Positions 1-7,426 of a stretch of DNA of 33,436 nt are shown piece by piece. The notes beneath the pieces are model-generated. The model was not told the origin of the DNA, ran no database searches, and saw only the letters and a list, made by a program, of their open reading frames with translations. Made by a program: the position numbers and the translations under genes. Positions within the stretch are counted from its first letter, which is position 1, and each line of letters opens with the position of its first letter. Origin of the DNA: Cellulophaga sp. Lineage in GTDB: Bacteria > Bacteroidota > Bacteroidia > Flavobacteriales > Flavobacteriaceae. The DNA lies in contig JANQTG010000207.1 of NCBI GenBank assembly GCA_030731855.1, positions 1 through 33,436 of the forward strand, written 5' to 3'.

Positions 1-1754
1 CCGAAAGTATCGCATCACTAGCCAATATTATCAATGAAAACTATATAAGTTGTATCGCCGTTGATGAAGCGCATTGTATATCTTCTTGGGGACACGACTT
101 TAGACCATCATACCAACAACTTGGTTTTTTAAAGCAACAATTACTGAATACACCTATAATTGCATTAACAGCAACTGCCGATAAAGCGACACGTTTAGAT
201 ATCGTACAACAATTACGAATACCTAATGCAAAGCAATTCATTACCTCTTTTGATCGCAAAAATATAAGTTTAACCGTACGCCCAGCAGATGGCCGAGTAG
301 AACAAATTTTAAATTTTATTCAAAAAAGACCCAATAGTTCTGGGATTATTTATTGTTTGAGTAGAAAAACGACCGAACAACTAGTCGCTAAACTAAAAAG
401 TAAAAAGATTGATGCGGAGGCCTACCATGCCGGTTTAACGTTTGATGAACGCACGAAAGTACAGGAAGATTTTATTTTTGATAAAACAAAGATTGTTTGC
501 GCTACCATTGCTTTTGGTATGGGTATCGACAAATCGAACGTGCGCTGGGTAATTCATTACAATATGCCCAAAAATATTGAAGGCTATTATCAAGAAATTG
601 GTAGGGCTGGTCGCGACGGTATTGCGGCTACTGCACTACTTTTTCATAGTTATGCTGATGTAATACAACTGCGAAGATTTGCTGAAGGTGCCACAAATGA
701 AGAGGTGCAAATTGCGAAGCTAGAGCGCATGAAACAATTTTCTGAGGCCACTACTTGCAGACGTAAAATTTTATTAAGCTACTTTGGAGAACTTTTAGCA
801 GAAAATTGTGGCAATTGCGATGTTTGCAAGAGTCCACCACAAGTTTTTGACGGTACCGTTATCGCTCAAAAAATACTATCAACCGTTGCCAGAGTTCAAG
901 AAAATGAAGCCATTGGTGTACTAATTGATGTACTGCGAGGTGCAAAAAATGCGACTGTTTTAGAGAAAGGTTTAGATAAGATAAAAACCTACGGGATAGG
1001 TCAAGATATTTCTTGGAAAGATTGGCAACACTACATTATTCAGTTAATAAATTTAGGCTATGCTGAAATTGCTTTTCAACACCGAAATGCGCTGCAACTA
1101 ACCGAATTTTCTAAAAATGTATTATTCAAAGGCGCAAAAGTATCGCTTACTAAGCCATTAGAACTGGTAGAGAAAATAGGAAATCCTAAAGAAAAAACTA
1201 AAAAAGCTCAGAAAAGTACTGAGTTATTTGAGCGTTTAAGGGTTTTACGACAAAAAATTGCCTTAGAAGAAAATATCCCGGCTTATTTGATTTTTAGTGA
1301 TGCCACATTACATGAAATTGTAGAAGAAAGACCTTTAACAGATGATGATTTTATTCATATTAGTGGTGTCGGAAATCGCAAATTGGAGGTTTATGGCGAT
1401 ATTTTTATGAATGAAATTAGAGCTTTTAATAAAGAGAAGAAGGCCAATAAAGAAGACACCTATAAAGTTACTTATGAATTATATCAAGAAGGATTATCGA
1501 TTGATGAAATTGCAGAGAAACGAAATTTAAAGTCGCAGACAATTTTTTCGCATATTGCAAAATTATATGCTGATGGCAAACCCATTAATATTTTTGATTT
1601 TATTGATAAGAAAGAAGTTGAAACAGTCAAAAAAGCTAAAATACATTTAGAAAATCCGGAAGGTCTAAAAACCTATTTTGATCATTTTGAAGAAAAAATG
1701 GATTATCATAAGATTCGTTTAGCTTTAGCTATTTTAGAGAAAGAGGAAAGATAA
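1..1754 (+). CDS. recQ: ATP-dependent DNA helicase RecQ, 5' truncated by window edge
   Basis: The reading frame is open from base 3, so the N-terminus with Walker A lies outside the window. RecQ is a 3'-5' superfamily 2 DNA helicase acting in recombination and repair. Visible in order: the DEAH motif II in VDEAHCISSWGHDFRPSY, TATA motif III (about base 170), the helicase C domain ending in the arginine-finger motif QEIGRAGRDG, a four-cysteine zinc module (CRRK...CGNCDVC, about 755-830), an RQC winged-helix region, an HRDC domain (about 1225-1430), and a C-terminal helix-turn-helix extension (about 1455-1750) as found in Bacteroidota RecQ. A TTG at 357 could be mistaken for a start, but homology runs straight through it. 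Very confident in the family. Confidence 0.96.
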   Translation, partial: ESIASLANIINENYISCIAVDEAHCISSWGHDFRPSYQQLGFLKQQLLNTPIIALTATADKATRLDIVQQLRIPNAKQFITSFDRKNISLTVRPADGRVEQILNFIQKRPNSSGIIYCLSRKTTEQLVAKLKSKKIDAEAYHAGLTFDERTKVQEDFIFDKTKIVCATIAFGMGIDKSNVRWVIHYNMPKNIEGYYQEIGRAGRDGIAATALLFHSYADVIQLRRFAEGATNEEVQIAKLERMKQFSEATTCRRKILLSYFGELLAENCGNCDVCKSPPQVFDGTVIAQKILSTVARVQENEAIGVLIDVLRGAKNATVLEKGLDKIKTYGIGQDISWKDWQHYIIQLINLGYAEIAFQHRNALQLTEFSKNVLFKGAKVSLTKPLELVEKIGNPKEKTKKAQKSTELFERLRVLRQKIALEENIPAYLIFSDATLHEIVEERPLTDDDFIHISGVGNRKLEVYGDIFMNEIRAFNKEKKANKEDTYKVTYELYQEGLSIDEIAEKRNLKSQTIFSHIAKLYADGKPINIFDFIDKKEVETVKKAKIHLENPEGLKTYFDHFEEKMDYHKIRLALAILEKEER

Positions 1755-1864
1755 TTGTTAGTGAGTTTTGGCTACTTGATGCTAGGTTTTGGTTAAAAGG
1801 TGATAATCAAAATATTAATGTATAAGTCACAAATATTTTTCATTTTTTTGTCTTAAAATAAAAA

Positions 1865-1894
1865 AGTATCTAGAAATTTAACTTTCTAGATACT
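1865..1894 (-). terminator. Rho-independent-type hairpin downstream of the cold-shock-domain gene
   Basis: A perfect 12-bp inverted repeat (AGTATCTAGAAA / TTTCTAGATACT) with a 6-nt loop. On the minus strand the stem is followed by a T-rich tract (1864 down to about 1850), which orients it as the terminator of the 1981-2424 gene. On the plus strand no T-run follows, so it is a weaker terminator for recQ. Confidence 0.6.
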
Positions 1895-1923
1895 AGTTAA
1901 TATATTTATGCTAAATAATTTTT

Positions 1924-1978
1924 CACCTCTCCTTCGGAGAGATCGTAATTGCTATTTTTGGCAGTTACGGGTGAGGCT
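1924..1978 (+). repeat. Dispersed two-hairpin intergenic element, copy 1
   Basis: About 55 bp starting CACCTCTCCTTCGGAGAG and ending TTACGGGTGAGGCT. It has a first stem (CTCTCC/GGAGAG) and a second stem (GTAATTGC paired with GCAGTTAC, one wobble). A diverged copy lies in inverted orientation at 18284-18336 and keeps both stems. This copy abuts the stop codon of the cold-shock-domain gene. It resembles REP-type palindromic elements; no function can be read from sequence. Confidence 0.7.
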
Positions 1979-1980
1979 TC

Positions 1981-2424
1981 TTAAACTTTTTTTACACGTA
2001 CGGCATTCATGCCTTTTTGTCCTTTTTCAAGTTCAAACTGTACCATATTATTTTCTTTAATTTCTTCTAAACATCCATTAATGTGGACAAAGAATTTTTC
2101 TTGTGTTTCAGTATCTTTAATAAATCCAAACCCTTTAGCATCGTTGAAAAACTCAACTCTTCCTTTTCTTGTTGGATCTATTTCTTCGTCACTTTCTTCC
2201 TTTTTAGGTATTCCAAGAACAATGCTTTCTGCATCAACTTTTATTTTTTTCGTCGGATCTGGAGGCGTATCTACCAAATGCCCGTTTTCATCAACATAAA
2301 CAAACATGCTGTCTTGTTCACCGCTTGTTTTACGTTGTTCTTTTTTCTTCGCTTTCTCTTCACGTTTTTTTAAACGCTTTTTTTCTCGTTCTTTTTTACC
2401 AAAGGTTTCTTGTGCTCTCGCCAT
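1981..2424 (-). CDS. Cold-shock-domain protein with long basic N-terminal arm
   Basis: This 147-residue protein is predicted to bind single-stranded RNA or DNA in the cytoplasm. Residues 87-147 form a cold-shock domain with RNP1 (KGFGFI, 98-103) and RNP2 (FFVHI, 111-115). Residues 1-32 are almost entirely Lys/Arg/Glu, probably a charged helix, and an acidic linker with two DPT motifs joins the parts. Canonical CspA is about 70 residues, so half of this protein is an extension; such arms recur in Bacteroidota CSD proteins. The gene stands alone, with a roughly 160-nt upstream region carrying a candidate -7 element, consistent with the long leaders of cold-shock genes. The RNA target is unknown. 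Confidence 0.9.
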   Translation of the reverse strand: MARAQETFGKKEREKKRLKKREEKAKKKEQRKTSGEQDSMFVYVDENGHLVDTPPDPTKKIKVDAESIVLGIPKKEESDEEIDPTRKGRVEFFNDAKGFGFIKDTETQEKFFVHINGCLEEIKENNMVQFELEKGQKGMNAVRVKKV

Positions 2425-2587
2425 TAAAAATGTAAGTTATAATTAATAATAGACCGCTTGTGAAAAGCTGTCGTGAAGTTATTGAAATTCCGAATGAACA
2501 CTAGGTAAACTTATTTGCCGAATAATCTATAGAGAAGTTGCAATAACGCGTATTTCAATGCACTAAAAAGGCTTTACAATACTTTTG

Positions 2588-2595
2588 CAAATATA
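2588..2595 (-). promoter_or_regulatory. Candidate Bacteroidota -7 element for the cold-shock-domain gene
   Basis: The minus strand reads TATATTTG, matching the phylum consensus TAnnTTTG. Transcription from here would give a leader of about 155-160 nt before the ATG at 2424. I found no convincing -33 TTG at the usual spacing, so support is partial. Confidence 0.4.
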
Positions 2596-2687
2596 AGAAG
2601 CTTTTTTTGATTTAAAAAATAGAAAATTGTACGCAACAAATTATAAATCAACACGTTTTAAAAGCAACCATAAAAAAAACTTTAGTT

Positions 2688-2834
2688 ATGACTTACTTAT
2701 CGCCACAAATTGCCGCTTTAGCTAAAAAGAACAAAGTGAAGTCTTTAGTAAAAAAACAAACCTCTTGTGGTATTTTTCAAGAGTATGGTTTAGAGCTTTC
2801 AGTTAAAGAAAATCAAAATTTAAAGAAAGAATAA
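2688..2834 (+). CDS. Small basic protein, 48 residues, unknown
   Basis: An ATG-initiated frame beginning MTYLSPQIAALAKKNK and ending NQNLKKE before TAA. It is lysine-rich, has one Cys (28), and no signal peptide or membrane segment. Its composition (A/L/K/E-rich, few rare residues) looks like protein rather than chance. It sits alone between the leader of the divergent cold-shock gene and a membrane-protein gene on the same strand 100 nt downstream. I do not recognise a family. It could be a spurious frame; only conservation would settle that. Confidence 0.5.
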   Translation: MTYLSPQIAALAKKNKVKSLVKKQTSCGIFQEYGLELSVKENQNLKKE

Positions 2835-2934
2835 TAGCTTTTAATCCTTTTAAAACTTATTTTATTTGTCTATACATTATCTGAATTAGATATGGTATCT
2901 TTAGGTTGAAAAAATTTCTTTTCTTAAAATATTA

Positions 2935-3855
2935 TTGAAATTGACAGAAATTACCAACAAAAGAAAAATTCTACCACTTATATTCGAAAAATTTTTTTCG
3001 GAAACTACGCGTGAGAAAATTGAAAAAATTATTCTGAGTATCGCGATATTCAGCTTTTTTATTCATTTGGCGCTTATTTACTTAATGAAATTCGGTTTTA
3101 TAGATTTACCTACGAACTCAGAATTATTTAAAAGTCCTATTTCAGCTGCTTATACACCCTTCTCTTTTATACTAATTTATGAGGTATATCTATTAATTTA
3201 CTATTTACCAAAATCATTTACTACTTACATTACCAAACAATATGAAATTATCACCCTAATTATTATTCGTAAATTATTTAATGATTTGTCAGATCTTGAG
3301 CTTTCATCAAATTGGTTTGAAATAAAAGGAGACCTACAATTTACTTATGATTTAATAGGTTCGTTGCTACTCTTTTTCTTAATTTATAAATTTCAAAAGC
3401 TAGGTAAAGTTAAATTTAGCTCTGGTAACACCGTGAACCCAACTATTGAAAAATTTGTTAAGAAAAAGAGATTAATCGCCACTATTTTAGTTCCGTTATT
3501 TTTTGTGATGGCTCTTTATACTTTAATAGACTGGACCGCTGGAATCTTTAAATCATCGAATACGATTCCTTCTTTTGAAAGTATCAATAATCTTTTTTTC
3601 GATCAATTTTTTACGGTTTTAATATTAGTCGATGTAGTACTACTTTTAATCTCCTTCTTTTATACAAATCAGTTTCATAAAATTATCAGAAACTCAGGCT
3701 TTGTTATCTCTACTATTTTAATTCGAATGTCATTTGGATCAAGCGGATTAACTAGCACAGTTTTAATTGTGTCAGCCGTACTTTTTGGACTCGCAATAAT
3801 TTTCATACATAACAAGTATGAAAAAAACGAGGCTATTGATAGCAAACCAATTTAA
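2935..3855 (+). CDS. Multi-pass membrane protein, unknown function
   Basis: The 306-residue product has about seven hydrophobic segments (near residues 30-55, 72-94, 140-155, 180-205, 222-246, 255-268 and 272-292). The short N-terminal tail is basic (TNKRK), suggesting a cytoplasmic N-terminus. No conserved catalytic motif is visible. The start is TTG at 2935. The frame is closed by TAG at 2902, and the first in-frame ATG falls after the first membrane segment, so TTG at 2935 or 2941 is needed to keep that segment. It appears monocistronic, with a 96-nt gap upstream. I cannot assign a family. Confidence 0.7.
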   Translation: MKLTEITNKRKILPLIFEKFFSETTREKIEKIILSIAIFSFFIHLALIYLMKFGFIDLPTNSELFKSPISAAYTPFSFILIYEVYLLIYYLPKSFTTYITKQYEIITLIIIRKLFNDLSDLELSSNWFEIKGDLQFTYDLIGSLLLFFLIYKFQKLGKVKFSSGNTVNPTIEKFVKKKRLIATILVPLFFVMALYTLIDWTAGIFKSSNTIPSFESINNLFFDQFFTVLILVDVVLLLISFFYTNQFHKIIRNSGFVISTILIRMSFGSSGLTSTVLIVSAVLFGLAIIFIHNKYEKNEAIDSKPI

Positions 3856-3900
3856 TTATTTACATAGGACGATGATCAAATAATTGAGAATATTATAATA

Positions 3901-4014
3901 CTAATTTTTGTCTCTCCCCACCTTATTGTAGGCACTAATCATTAAGTAAGCCCATAGCACTACACAAACAGTTATAAAAATAGAAAACCAAAAAACAATT
4001 TCGTTACTTTCCAT
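3901..4014 (-). CDS. 37-residue single-span membrane protein
   Basis: It starts MESNEIVFWFSIFITVCVVL, has one hydrophobic span (about residues 7-28) and a short basic tail (NKVGRDKN). Its ATG lies inside the end of the upstream 4004-4189 gene (11-nt overlap), a layout that favours translational coupling. Together with that gene it looks like a two-subunit small membrane unit. No family recognised. The coupled position and clean membrane topology argue that it is real. Confidence 0.6.
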   Translation of the reverse strand: MESNEIVFWFSIFITVCVVLWAYLMISAYNKVGRDKN

Positions 4015-4189
4015 TTGTAATTTGTTTAAGGAATATAGCGATACCCAATAGTGTAGGCGCCCATAAGCCTATGAAAATTCCGTGAAGCTCTTGACCATTC
4101 AAGAATAAGTATTCTGACGCAATAATAATAAGTACACAAATAGCGAGTAGAAATAAATTAGCTACTCCTATTTTCTTTAAAAAAGCCAT
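4004..4189 (-). CDS. 61-residue two-span membrane protein
   Basis: The product, MAFLKKIGVANLFLL onward, has two hydrophobic segments (about residues 9-29 and 36-55) separated by a short polar loop (NGQELHG). I chose the ATG at 4189; an in-frame TTG at 4198 would add three residues. It overlaps the 37-residue gene downstream by 11 nt, so the two are probably one transcript and may form a complex. Function unknown. The divergent neighbour is the formate/nitrite-family channel, but no functional link is visible. Confidence 0.65.
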   Translation of the reverse strand: MAFLKKIGVANLFLLAICVLIIIASEYLFLNGQELHGIFIGLWAPTLLGIAIFLKQITNGK

Positions 4190-4279
4190 TGATCTCAAAT
4201 TAGTTAATGCCTCTAATGTAAGAAAAATTAACTTATTATTAAGTTTTAATATAAAAAAGTAGCTAATTAGTAAGCGCTG

Positions 4280-4287
4280 TACTTTTG
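4280..4287 (+). promoter_or_regulatory. Candidate -7 element upstream of the FNT channel gene
   Basis: TACTTTTG matches TAnnTTTG. A start a few bases downstream would leave a leader of about 145 nt before the ATG at 4439. There is no clear -33 element. Confidence 0.35.
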
Positions 4288-4438
4288 TGAATTAAAAGCT
4301 TTCCAACATGTAATCAGCTTTTTAACCAACAAATATATTCCGCATTTGATTTAGGTTAAAAGTACTATCGATTAGCGTAATAACACGAATAGTAAAAATG
4401 TAAGTTGCACCGTGGTTATAAGCTACCCAACTAATTTT

Positions 4439-5284
4439 ATGGAATCAAAAAAAAAAGAACAAGAAAAACATCAAAAAGATTTAGAAAAAACTTCAAATAA
4501 AATTGATAGTGGAAACAAATACCGCGACATTTTAAGTAACGTTATTCATGAAGGAGAAGAAATTTTCAAAATCAAAAATAAAGCAATTACCTTAAGTGCC
4601 CTCATCGCTGGTTTAGAAATAGGTATTAGCTATTTTTTGATTGCTACTCTTTACCACTTATTATCAGACAAAATAGCGGAGGATAGTATTTTTAAGTTAT
4701 TTAGCGTCGTATATCCTGTTGGGTTTGTTTTAGTCATTTTAGGGAAATCGGCATTATTTACCGAGCAAACTTCAGTTTTAACTTTACCCGTGCTAAACGG
4801 ACAAAGAAGTATTTGGGAACTATTACGCATTTGGGGATTAGTAATTTTAGGCAACATAGCTGGCGGAATTGTTTTTACCTTATTTATTGGATTCCTTGGA
4901 CCACATTTAAACTTATTTACACACGAAACCATGGTGACTATAGGCCATCATGTTCTTAAGCCTAACGCATGGATTCTTTTTCTTAGTGCAATTGTAGCCG
5001 GCTGGTTAATGGGATTATTGAATTGGTTGATTAATAGTACCAAAAATTCATTAACGCGAATACTACTAATCATGATGATTACGGGAGTGATCGGGTTTGG
5101 AGGTTTTCACCATAGTATTGTGGGTAACATAGAGGTTTTTGGCGCTTTTTTATATTCTGATTCTATTAGCTTTTTAGACTACTTATTGTTTTTACTGCTT
5201 GCTTTGTGCGGTAATGGTATTGGTGGTGCTATTGTGGTGGGTCTTTTCAAATATCGAATTTTTCAGTCGAATTACGAAAAGTAA
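4439..5284 (+). CDS. Formate/nitrite transporter (FNT) family channel
   Basis: A 281-residue inner-membrane protein of the FocA/NirC/YfdC superfamily, pentameric channels for small monovalent anions such as formate, nitrite or hydrosulfide. Six membrane spans follow a charged cytoplasmic N-terminus (about 45 residues). Recognisable features are the EQTSVLTLPVLNG loop after span 2/3 and FGGFHHSIVGN, where the His pair (224-225) matches the channel His region of the family. Its soluble N-terminal tail and GGFHHS signature resemble the YfdC branch more than FocA. I chose the ATG at 4439 over GTG 4412 because residues upstream are not protein-like. No formate or nitrite enzyme is next to it, so the substrate is open. 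Confidence 0.88.
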   Translation: MESKKKEQEKHQKDLEKTSNKIDSGNKYRDILSNVIHEGEEIFKIKNKAITLSALIAGLEIGISYFLIATLYHLLSDKIAEDSIFKLFSVVYPVGFVLVILGKSALFTEQTSVLTLPVLNGQRSIWELLRIWGLVILGNIAGGIVFTLFIGFLGPHLNLFTHETMVTIGHHVLKPNAWILFLSAIVAGWLMGLLNWLINSTKNSLTRILLIMMITGVIGFGGFHHSIVGNIEVFGAFLYSDSISFLDYLLFLLLALCGNGIGGAIVVGLFKYRIFQSNYEK

Positions 5285-5337
5285 CCTTGATAGCGCAATT
5301 TCTAATTATTACCAAAAAAACATAAATTGATATCCGT

Positions 5338-5772
5338 ATGATGATAAAAAACACAACGATAACGAAGGGGTTTATTGCTGCTGGGTTCATGAACGCCTCA
5401 GTTTTAATTTTTTCAAGATTTTTTACCAATAAAACTATTAATGAATATGACCCAAGCGCGATGTCTAATTTTGGTTTAATTATGATTTTTATTTGGGGTT
5501 TAGCTTACACCTCAGTGGCAAAAAAATACTGCGAGGTTAAATGGCTTATTGGCGTATTTGCCCTTGAAAAACTTATTTATGGATGTATTTGGGTACATTG
5601 GTTGCTAAACAATACAATTTCTGAAGTATATGAAAAAGATATAATGGCAGCAATATTTTACGCCATGTACGGAGTAAATGATTGGATATTTTTTATTTTC
5701 TTTTTAGTAGTATTTTTTCAATTGCTAAAATCAAAAAATAATGAATACCGAAGAGCCGCTAAAAACCCGTAA
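5338..5772 (+). CDS. Four-span membrane protein, unknown
   Basis: The 144-residue protein has four hydrophobic segments (about residues 10-30, 43-62, 68-92 and 105-130) and a basic C-terminal tail (KSKNNEYRRAAKNP). Aromatic and acidic residues within spans (WVHW, YGVNDW) suggest a buried polar site, but no motif is recognised. It starts 53 nt after the FNT channel gene on the same strand with no terminator between, so co-transcription is likely. ATG at 5338 or 5341 are equivalent choices. Confidence 0.7.
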   Translation: MMIKNTTITKGFIAAGFMNASVLIFSRFFTNKTINEYDPSAMSNFGLIMIFIWGLAYTSVAKKYCEVKWLIGVFALEKLIYGCIWVHWLLNNTISEVYEKDIMAAIFYAMYGVNDWIFFIFFLVVFFQLLKSKNNEYRRAAKNP

Positions 5773-5800
5773 TTAGTAGTTGTTTGATAAGATGACATAT

Positions 5801-6394
5801 CTAAGCACCTGATTTGGTTTTAAGCCTTTCATATTCTTCCCAAGTATCGATGTCTACTACTTTTCCTTTTGGATTTAAAACCACCACATTTTTAAAGCTT
5901 AAGAGCTTTTTTGCACCAGAATCTCCTGAAAGGTTTACTAATTCATCAAAATATTCTTTACCAAAAATTGCAGGAACACCAATAGTATCAGCATATTTCG
6001 TCGCTATAATTTTTGATGAATCGCTATTGTAAGTACTCAGCAATAATTCTAAATAATTAGCATCCATTAAGGGTTGATCTGCTAAAATGATAAGAATCGC
6101 ATCGTATTTATTTTCTTTAGCCAAGTAATCTACACCAAAAGCAATAGTAGTACCTATGCCCTGCTCCCAATTTTTATAGTCTAGAATTGTAATTTTTTCC
6201 GAACCAATAGTCGATTTTATAAGTTCAGCATTCGCGCCTAAAACCACACATACCTTTTGAACCTTTAACTTTTTTGCCTCAGCTATTGCATGTCCTAATA
6301 ATGTTGTTTTTCGCCATGGTAACAATTGTTTAATCTTCTCTTTCATTCGAGAAGAACCTCCAGCGGCTAAAATTAAAATAGCTATGGTATTCAT
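5801..6394 (-). CDS. MocA-like molybdenum cofactor nucleotidyltransferase
   Basis: This 197-residue cytoplasmic enzyme belongs to the MobA-like NTP transferase family, MocA branch, which converts molybdopterin-type cofactor to its dinucleotide (usually cytosine) form for xanthine-oxidase-family enzymes. It shows the nucleotide signature LAAGGSSRMK (9-18), the KQLLPW lysine segment, the metal-binding Asp in ADQPL (D106), GVPAIF, the GDSGAK loop, and the terminal DIDTWEEY typical of MocA. Its ATG overlaps the stop of the XdhC gene (TAATG), so the two are translationally coupled. The operon position behind 2Fe-2S, Moco-binding and XdhC genes supports the cytidylyltransferase reading over a generic one. 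Confidence 0.9.
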   Translation of the reverse strand: MNTIAILILAAGGSSRMKEKIKQLLPWRKTTLLGHAIAEAKKLKVQKVCVVLGANAELIKSTIGSEKITILDYKNWEQGIGTTIAFGVDYLAKENKYDAILIILADQPLMDANYLELLLSTYNSDSSKIIATKYADTIGVPAIFGKEYFDELVNLSGDSGAKKLLSFKNVVVLNPKGKVVDIDTWEEYERLKTKSGA

Positions 6395-7404
6395 TACTCT
6401 AAAATACCTTTTGCCTTATCTTTTAAAGATTTTGGCGTTTGATTTCGAGTTATGGCCAATATTTCAGCAATAATAGCCACCGCTATTTCTTGAGGGGTTA
6501 CCGCGCCTAAATTTAAACCTGCCGGACCGTGTATGGTGTCGAAAAAGTTTGTGTCGACTTCAATATTTTTATCTAAAAAATCGGCTAAAAGTTTTTCTCT
6601 TCTTTTTGATGGTCCTAATAATCCAATATACGCTGGCTTCATATCTTTCAAAGCCATTAAGAATAATAAGTCTTTGGCGTAACTATGATTCATTAAGACT
6701 ATTGCCGTTTGATCATCAACATCTGTTGCTACGTAAGTTTCGGGCGCTATATTTTTTAAAATGGAAATACCCGGAAAGTTTTCTTTATTTTTTTCTTCAA
6801 GAGGATGGGCTATAACATGTACTTCCCAACCCAAATTACTCGCAAAACCGCACAATTGCACCGCATCGTGCTCTGCACCAAAAATAACCAATCGAAAACA
6901 AGGCGTCATTCTTTGTTCAAACACCTTTAATTCTGTATTCACCGCATGTTTTAAATAAACAGGAAGCGTAGTTGTTTGAAATTGGACTCTAGTACCCAGT
7001 CCTATTTCGCTGACATTTTCAGATTTGAAATAGGACGATATTTTAAAATTAAATCGTTCTTTTATTGAATTATGAAAGGTTGTTAAAAATAATTCGCTAG
7101 GTGCAAAAGGTTCTATTAAAACATATAATATGCCCTCACAACCTAATCGAAACCGCCCATCATACGTCATTACTTTAGGAGTATCAGTTTCAAATACCGT
7201 CGATGCCTGACGAATAATTTCTTTTTCGACACAACCACCGCTTACGGCACCGATCATTCTATTATCCTCAAATAACAACATCCGAACACCTGGTTTTCGG
7301 TATGATGATCCTTCGAGGGCTACGACAGTTATTAAAACTGATTTTATTTTCGAATCTTTAGCCAATTGATAATGATCAATAAGCTGTTTAAATTCATGTG
7401 TCAT
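6394..7404 (-). CDS. XdhC/CoxI family molybdenum cofactor insertion protein
   Basis: A 336-residue cytoplasmic accessory protein. XdhC proteins bind molybdenum cofactor, protect it, assist its sulfuration and hand it to xanthine-dehydrogenase-type enzymes. The N-terminal XdhC_CoxI domain contains EGSSYRKPGVRML (31-43) and the conserved GAVSGGCVE segment (52-60). The C-terminal Rossmann-like XdhC_C domain begins near FRLVIFGAEHDA and includes LLGPSKRREKLL and the GLNLGAVTPQEIAVAI stretch. It lies 22 nt after the catalytic subunit gene and overlaps the MocA-like gene by one base, so it belongs to the same operon and probably serves that enzyme. Confidence 0.93.
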   Translation of the reverse strand: MTHEFKQLIDHYQLAKDSKIKSVLITVVALEGSSYRKPGVRMLLFEDNRMIGAVSGGCVEKEIIRQASTVFETDTPKVMTYDGRFRLGCEGILYVLIEPFAPSELFLTTFHNSIKERFNFKISSYFKSENVSEIGLGTRVQFQTTTLPVYLKHAVNTELKVFEQRMTPCFRLVIFGAEHDAVQLCGFASNLGWEVHVIAHPLEEKNKENFPGISILKNIAPETYVATDVDDQTAIVLMNHSYAKDLLFLMALKDMKPAYIGLLGPSKRREKLLADFLDKNIEVDTNFFDTIHGPAGLNLGAVTPQEIAVAIIAEILAITRNQTPKSLKDKAKGILE

Positions 7405-7426
7405 TTAAAAGGTACAAAAGTTCAAA

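Noticed and set aside
357-1754. Treating recQ as a complete gene starting at TTG 357.
   Set aside because: The same frame is open to base 3 and encodes the DEAH motif and flanking conserved helicase sequence upstream, so 357 is internal.
4412-4438. GTG start for the FNT channel nine codons upstream of ATG 4439.
   Set aside because: The added residues do not look like a family N-terminus, and the ATG is followed by the charged tail expected for this branch.
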